From assembly GCF_016411825.1 (NCBI RefSeq), contig NZ_JAEKMH010000001.1:744001-808000 (forward strand): DNA of 64,000 nucleotides, written 5' to 3'. The notes below the pieces were generated by a model. The model was not told the origin of the DNA. It searched no databases and saw nothing but the letters and a program-made list of their open reading frames with translations. The position numbers and the translations under genes are program-made. This document shows positions 62,530 to 64,000 of the stretch, in pieces (position 1 is the stretch's first letter; every line of letters starts with the position of its first letter). This DNA comes from Devosia sediminis. Lineage in GTDB: Bacteria > Pseudomonadota > Alphaproteobacteria > Rhizobiales > Devosiaceae.

Positions 62530-63441
62530 CTAACTACCGATTTCGTCGAGCCGATACGGCGTCGTCTGGTAGATTTCGTTGATCCAGTTCTGGAACAACA
62601 GGTGCGCATGGCTGCGCCAGCGGTTCTCGGGCTCCGCCGTGGTGTCGCCATTGGGGAACAGGTTTACCGGCGGCGGGGTGTCGAGCCCGGCCTTGACGTC
62701 GCGCTCATATTCGTCGGCCAGCGAGCGGTTGTCATATTCGAGGTGATTGAGGAAATAGACCGCGCGCTCGTTGCGGTCGCCCAGCATGCAGAGGCCGATA
62801 TCGGGATTGTCGATCAGCACTTCGAGGCCATCGCCAAGGCTCTCGCGATCGATGTCGTTGTACCGCGACACCGGGATCATCGGGCTGTCGGACATGCCGC
62901 GCAGGAAGGGCGAGCGCGGATTGTGGATCTGGTGGCGGAAGACGCCAAAAGCCTTCCTGTCCATGCGATAGCGGCGGGCGCCATGGAAATGGTGCAGCGC
63001 CGCCTGGGCGCCCCAGCAGATGAACATGGTGTGGTGCACATTGGTGCGCGTCCACGCCATGATCTCGAGCATTTCCGGCCAGTACCGTACCTCTTCGAAG
63101 GGCAGGTTGGCGATCGGCGCGCCGGTGACGATGAAGCCGTCGAACCGGCGCTCCTTCACCTCTTCCCAGGTCTGGTAGAAGGAGTTGAGATAGTCTTCCG
63201 ACGTGTTCTTGGACTGGTGATCGGTCACCCGCACCAGGCTGAGATTGATCTGCAGCGGCGTCGCGCCGATCAGCCGGGCGAACTGGGTCTCGGTCCGCTC
63301 CTTGTTGGGCATCAGGTTCAGGAGGCCGAATTCGAGCGGGCGGATGTCCTGCCGCGCGGCGCGGCTGGAATCCATGACATAGACGCCCTCGCTTTCGAGG
63401 GTCTTGCGGGCAGGCAGGTTGTCGGGAATTCTGATAGGCAT
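62530..63441 (-). CDS. metA: Homoserine O-acyltransferase (MetA)
   Basis: Activates homoserine for methionine synthesis. 303 residues with the MetA fold: MPNK in LLNLMPNKERTE, VTGAPIANLPFEEVRYWPE at 105-123, nucleophile Cys142 in FICWGAQAALHHF, and the base/partner His233 and Glu235 in FLNHLEYD. In the family, residue 111 sets acyl choice (Glu for acetyl-CoA, Gly for succinyl-CoA). Here it is Ala111, which fits neither, so the acyl donor cannot be called. The upstream gap is 69 bases; I did not recognise a SAM-II riboswitch. Confidence 0.92.
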   Translation of the reverse strand: MPIRIPDNLPARKTLESEGVYVMDSSRAARQDIRPLEFGLLNLMPNKERTETQFARLIGATPLQINLSLVRVTDHQSKNTSEDYLNSFYQTWEEVKERRFDGFIVTGAPIANLPFEEVRYWPEMLEIMAWTRTNVHHTMFICWGAQAALHHFHGARRYRMDRKAFGVFRHQIHNPRSPFLRGMSDSPMIPVSRYNDIDRESLGDGLEVLIDNPDIGLCMLGDRNERAVYFLNHLEYDNRSLADEYERDVKAGLDTPPPVNLFPNGDTTAEPENRWRSHAHLLFQNWINEIYQTTPYRLDEIGS

Positions 63442-63510
63442 GTCAGCCTCTTAACAGGGTGCGATGAGAAAGCGATTCAGCGGTGCGCGTCATCCCCTCG
63501 GGGACACGCG

Positions 63511-64000
63511 CTAGCGCATTCGTTTCTCGATCGCCGCCGCGACGAGATCGACGAATTCGTCGCCGTCGCGCACGGTGGCGAGGTCGCTGGCTTCCACGAC
63601 ATAGCCGAAATTGTCCGCCAGCGCCTGGTAGCGCGGCAGCCGGTCATGCAGCAGCGCCTCGAACCCCCAGGCGCCAAAGCCGGCCGGGTCGACGTCACAA
63701 TCGTCAGTTATGCCGTTCATGCGCTTGTACTCGGCCCATTTCTCCACGAGGAACGGCGGGCGGTAATACATGGGCTTGGGCGATTTCTTGAACCGCTTGA
63801 CCAGCTCCGTGGCGTCCTTGTCGGTGCCGCGGATATAGAGCAGGGCGGTGCTGGCAGTCAGCGTCTTGACCACCGGGTCTTCCGGATTGGCCGGGTCGAT
63901 GACCTCGATCAGCGAGCCGCCTGTATCGGCGATGAAGTCGTCATAGCCGTAGAGCGCCTTGGCCCGTTCGATGAAATAGGGCACGTCGCACAGCGCCGCG
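63511..64000 (-). CDS. Conserved protein, N-terminus outside the window
   Basis: The frame enters from the right edge (five codons before the GTG at 63984 are still open), so the 5' end is missing. About 160 residues are visible: a mixed alpha/beta part with DVPYFIERAKALYGYDDFIADTGGSLIEVID, then TASTALLYIRGTDKDATELVKRF and YYRPPFLVEKWAEYKRMN. The pattern recalls a family of alphaproteobacterial P-loop ATPase-like proteins but no Walker motif is in the visible part. It ends 69 bases before metA. Confidence 0.6.
   Translation of the reverse strand, partial: AALCDVPYFIERAKALYGYDDFIADTGGSLIEVIDPANPEDPVVKTLTASTALLYIRGTDKDATELVKRFKKSPKPMYYRPPFLVEKWAEYKRMNGITDDCDVDPAGFGAWGFEALLHDRLPRYQALADNFGYVVEASDLATVRDGDEFVDLVAAAIEKRMR

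Noticed and set aside
63442..63510. Possible SAM-II riboswitch upstream of metA
   Set aside because: Such riboswitches occur before metA in alphaproteobacteria, but the 69-base gap does not show the conserved pseudoknot sequence when read on the minus strand.

Overview
The window is about 64 kb of GC-rich chromosome from an alphaproteobacterium. The gene set fits order Hyphomicrobiales: a growth-pole-ring (GPR/RgsE-type) giant coiled-coil protein, a cysG-DUF2849-cysI-cysH sulfite reduction cluster, class I KARI, and dispersed palindromes of rhizobial type. The family Devosiaceae is my best guess, from overall protein style only.

Layout. 1-9.2 kb: end of a TetR regulator, ilvC, a run of small enzymes (NUDIX, GFA, heme-degrading-domain, PhzF), a membrane protein, leuA preceded by a leucine-codon-rich short ORF, an EEP phosphatase and a HisC-like aminotransferase. 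9.3-27.3 kb: a tRNA-Lys(CUU) followed by a roughly 17.9-kb integrated element bounded by 38-bp direct repeats (attL inside the tRNA 3' end, attR at 27218). The element carries a tyrosine integrase, AlpA-type regulator, DUF3987 primase/helicase-like protein, HK97-type prohead protease, a tail-like protein, a lone receiver-domain protein, two TIR or TIR-like proteins, and many small unknown genes. No portal, terminase or major capsid gene was recognised, so it looks like a phage satellite or a decayed prophage with accessory (probably defence) genes.

27.5-41.5 kb: intradiol dioxygenase, TerC-family protein, a FemAB/GNAT protein overlapping a polysaccharide flippase, acs, a GH3 hydrolase, an LpxH-like phosphatase, a GT4 glycosyltransferase, two tandem paralogous MFS transporters and a phosphotransferase. 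41.6-48.4 kb: the GPR/RgsE-like protein (1740 residues, at least 25 consecutive 11-residue repeats), an Hpt protein and an outer-membrane beta-barrel protein. 48.5-51.6 kb: prfC, a translationally coupled methyltransferase, a 2Fe-2S ferredoxin. 52.4-58.9 kb: assimilatory sulfur cluster cysG - DUF2849 - cysI - cysH, where cysH is fused to DUF934, followed by a ferredoxin-NADP reductase and a second ferredoxin, which together could supply electrons to sulfite reductase. 59.2-64 kb: an EAL phosphodiesterase, the YcjF/YcjX pair, metA with an unusual residue at its acyl-CoA specificity site, and a truncated conserved gene.

Family calls were made by reading motifs in the translated sequence; no database search was run. 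The regions most worth follow-up are the 16.0-17.7 kb TIR-like/small-protein/membrane-protein cluster, the 20.7-22.7 kb segment of the element, the leuA leader, the CysH-DUF934 fusion, and MetA Ala111.
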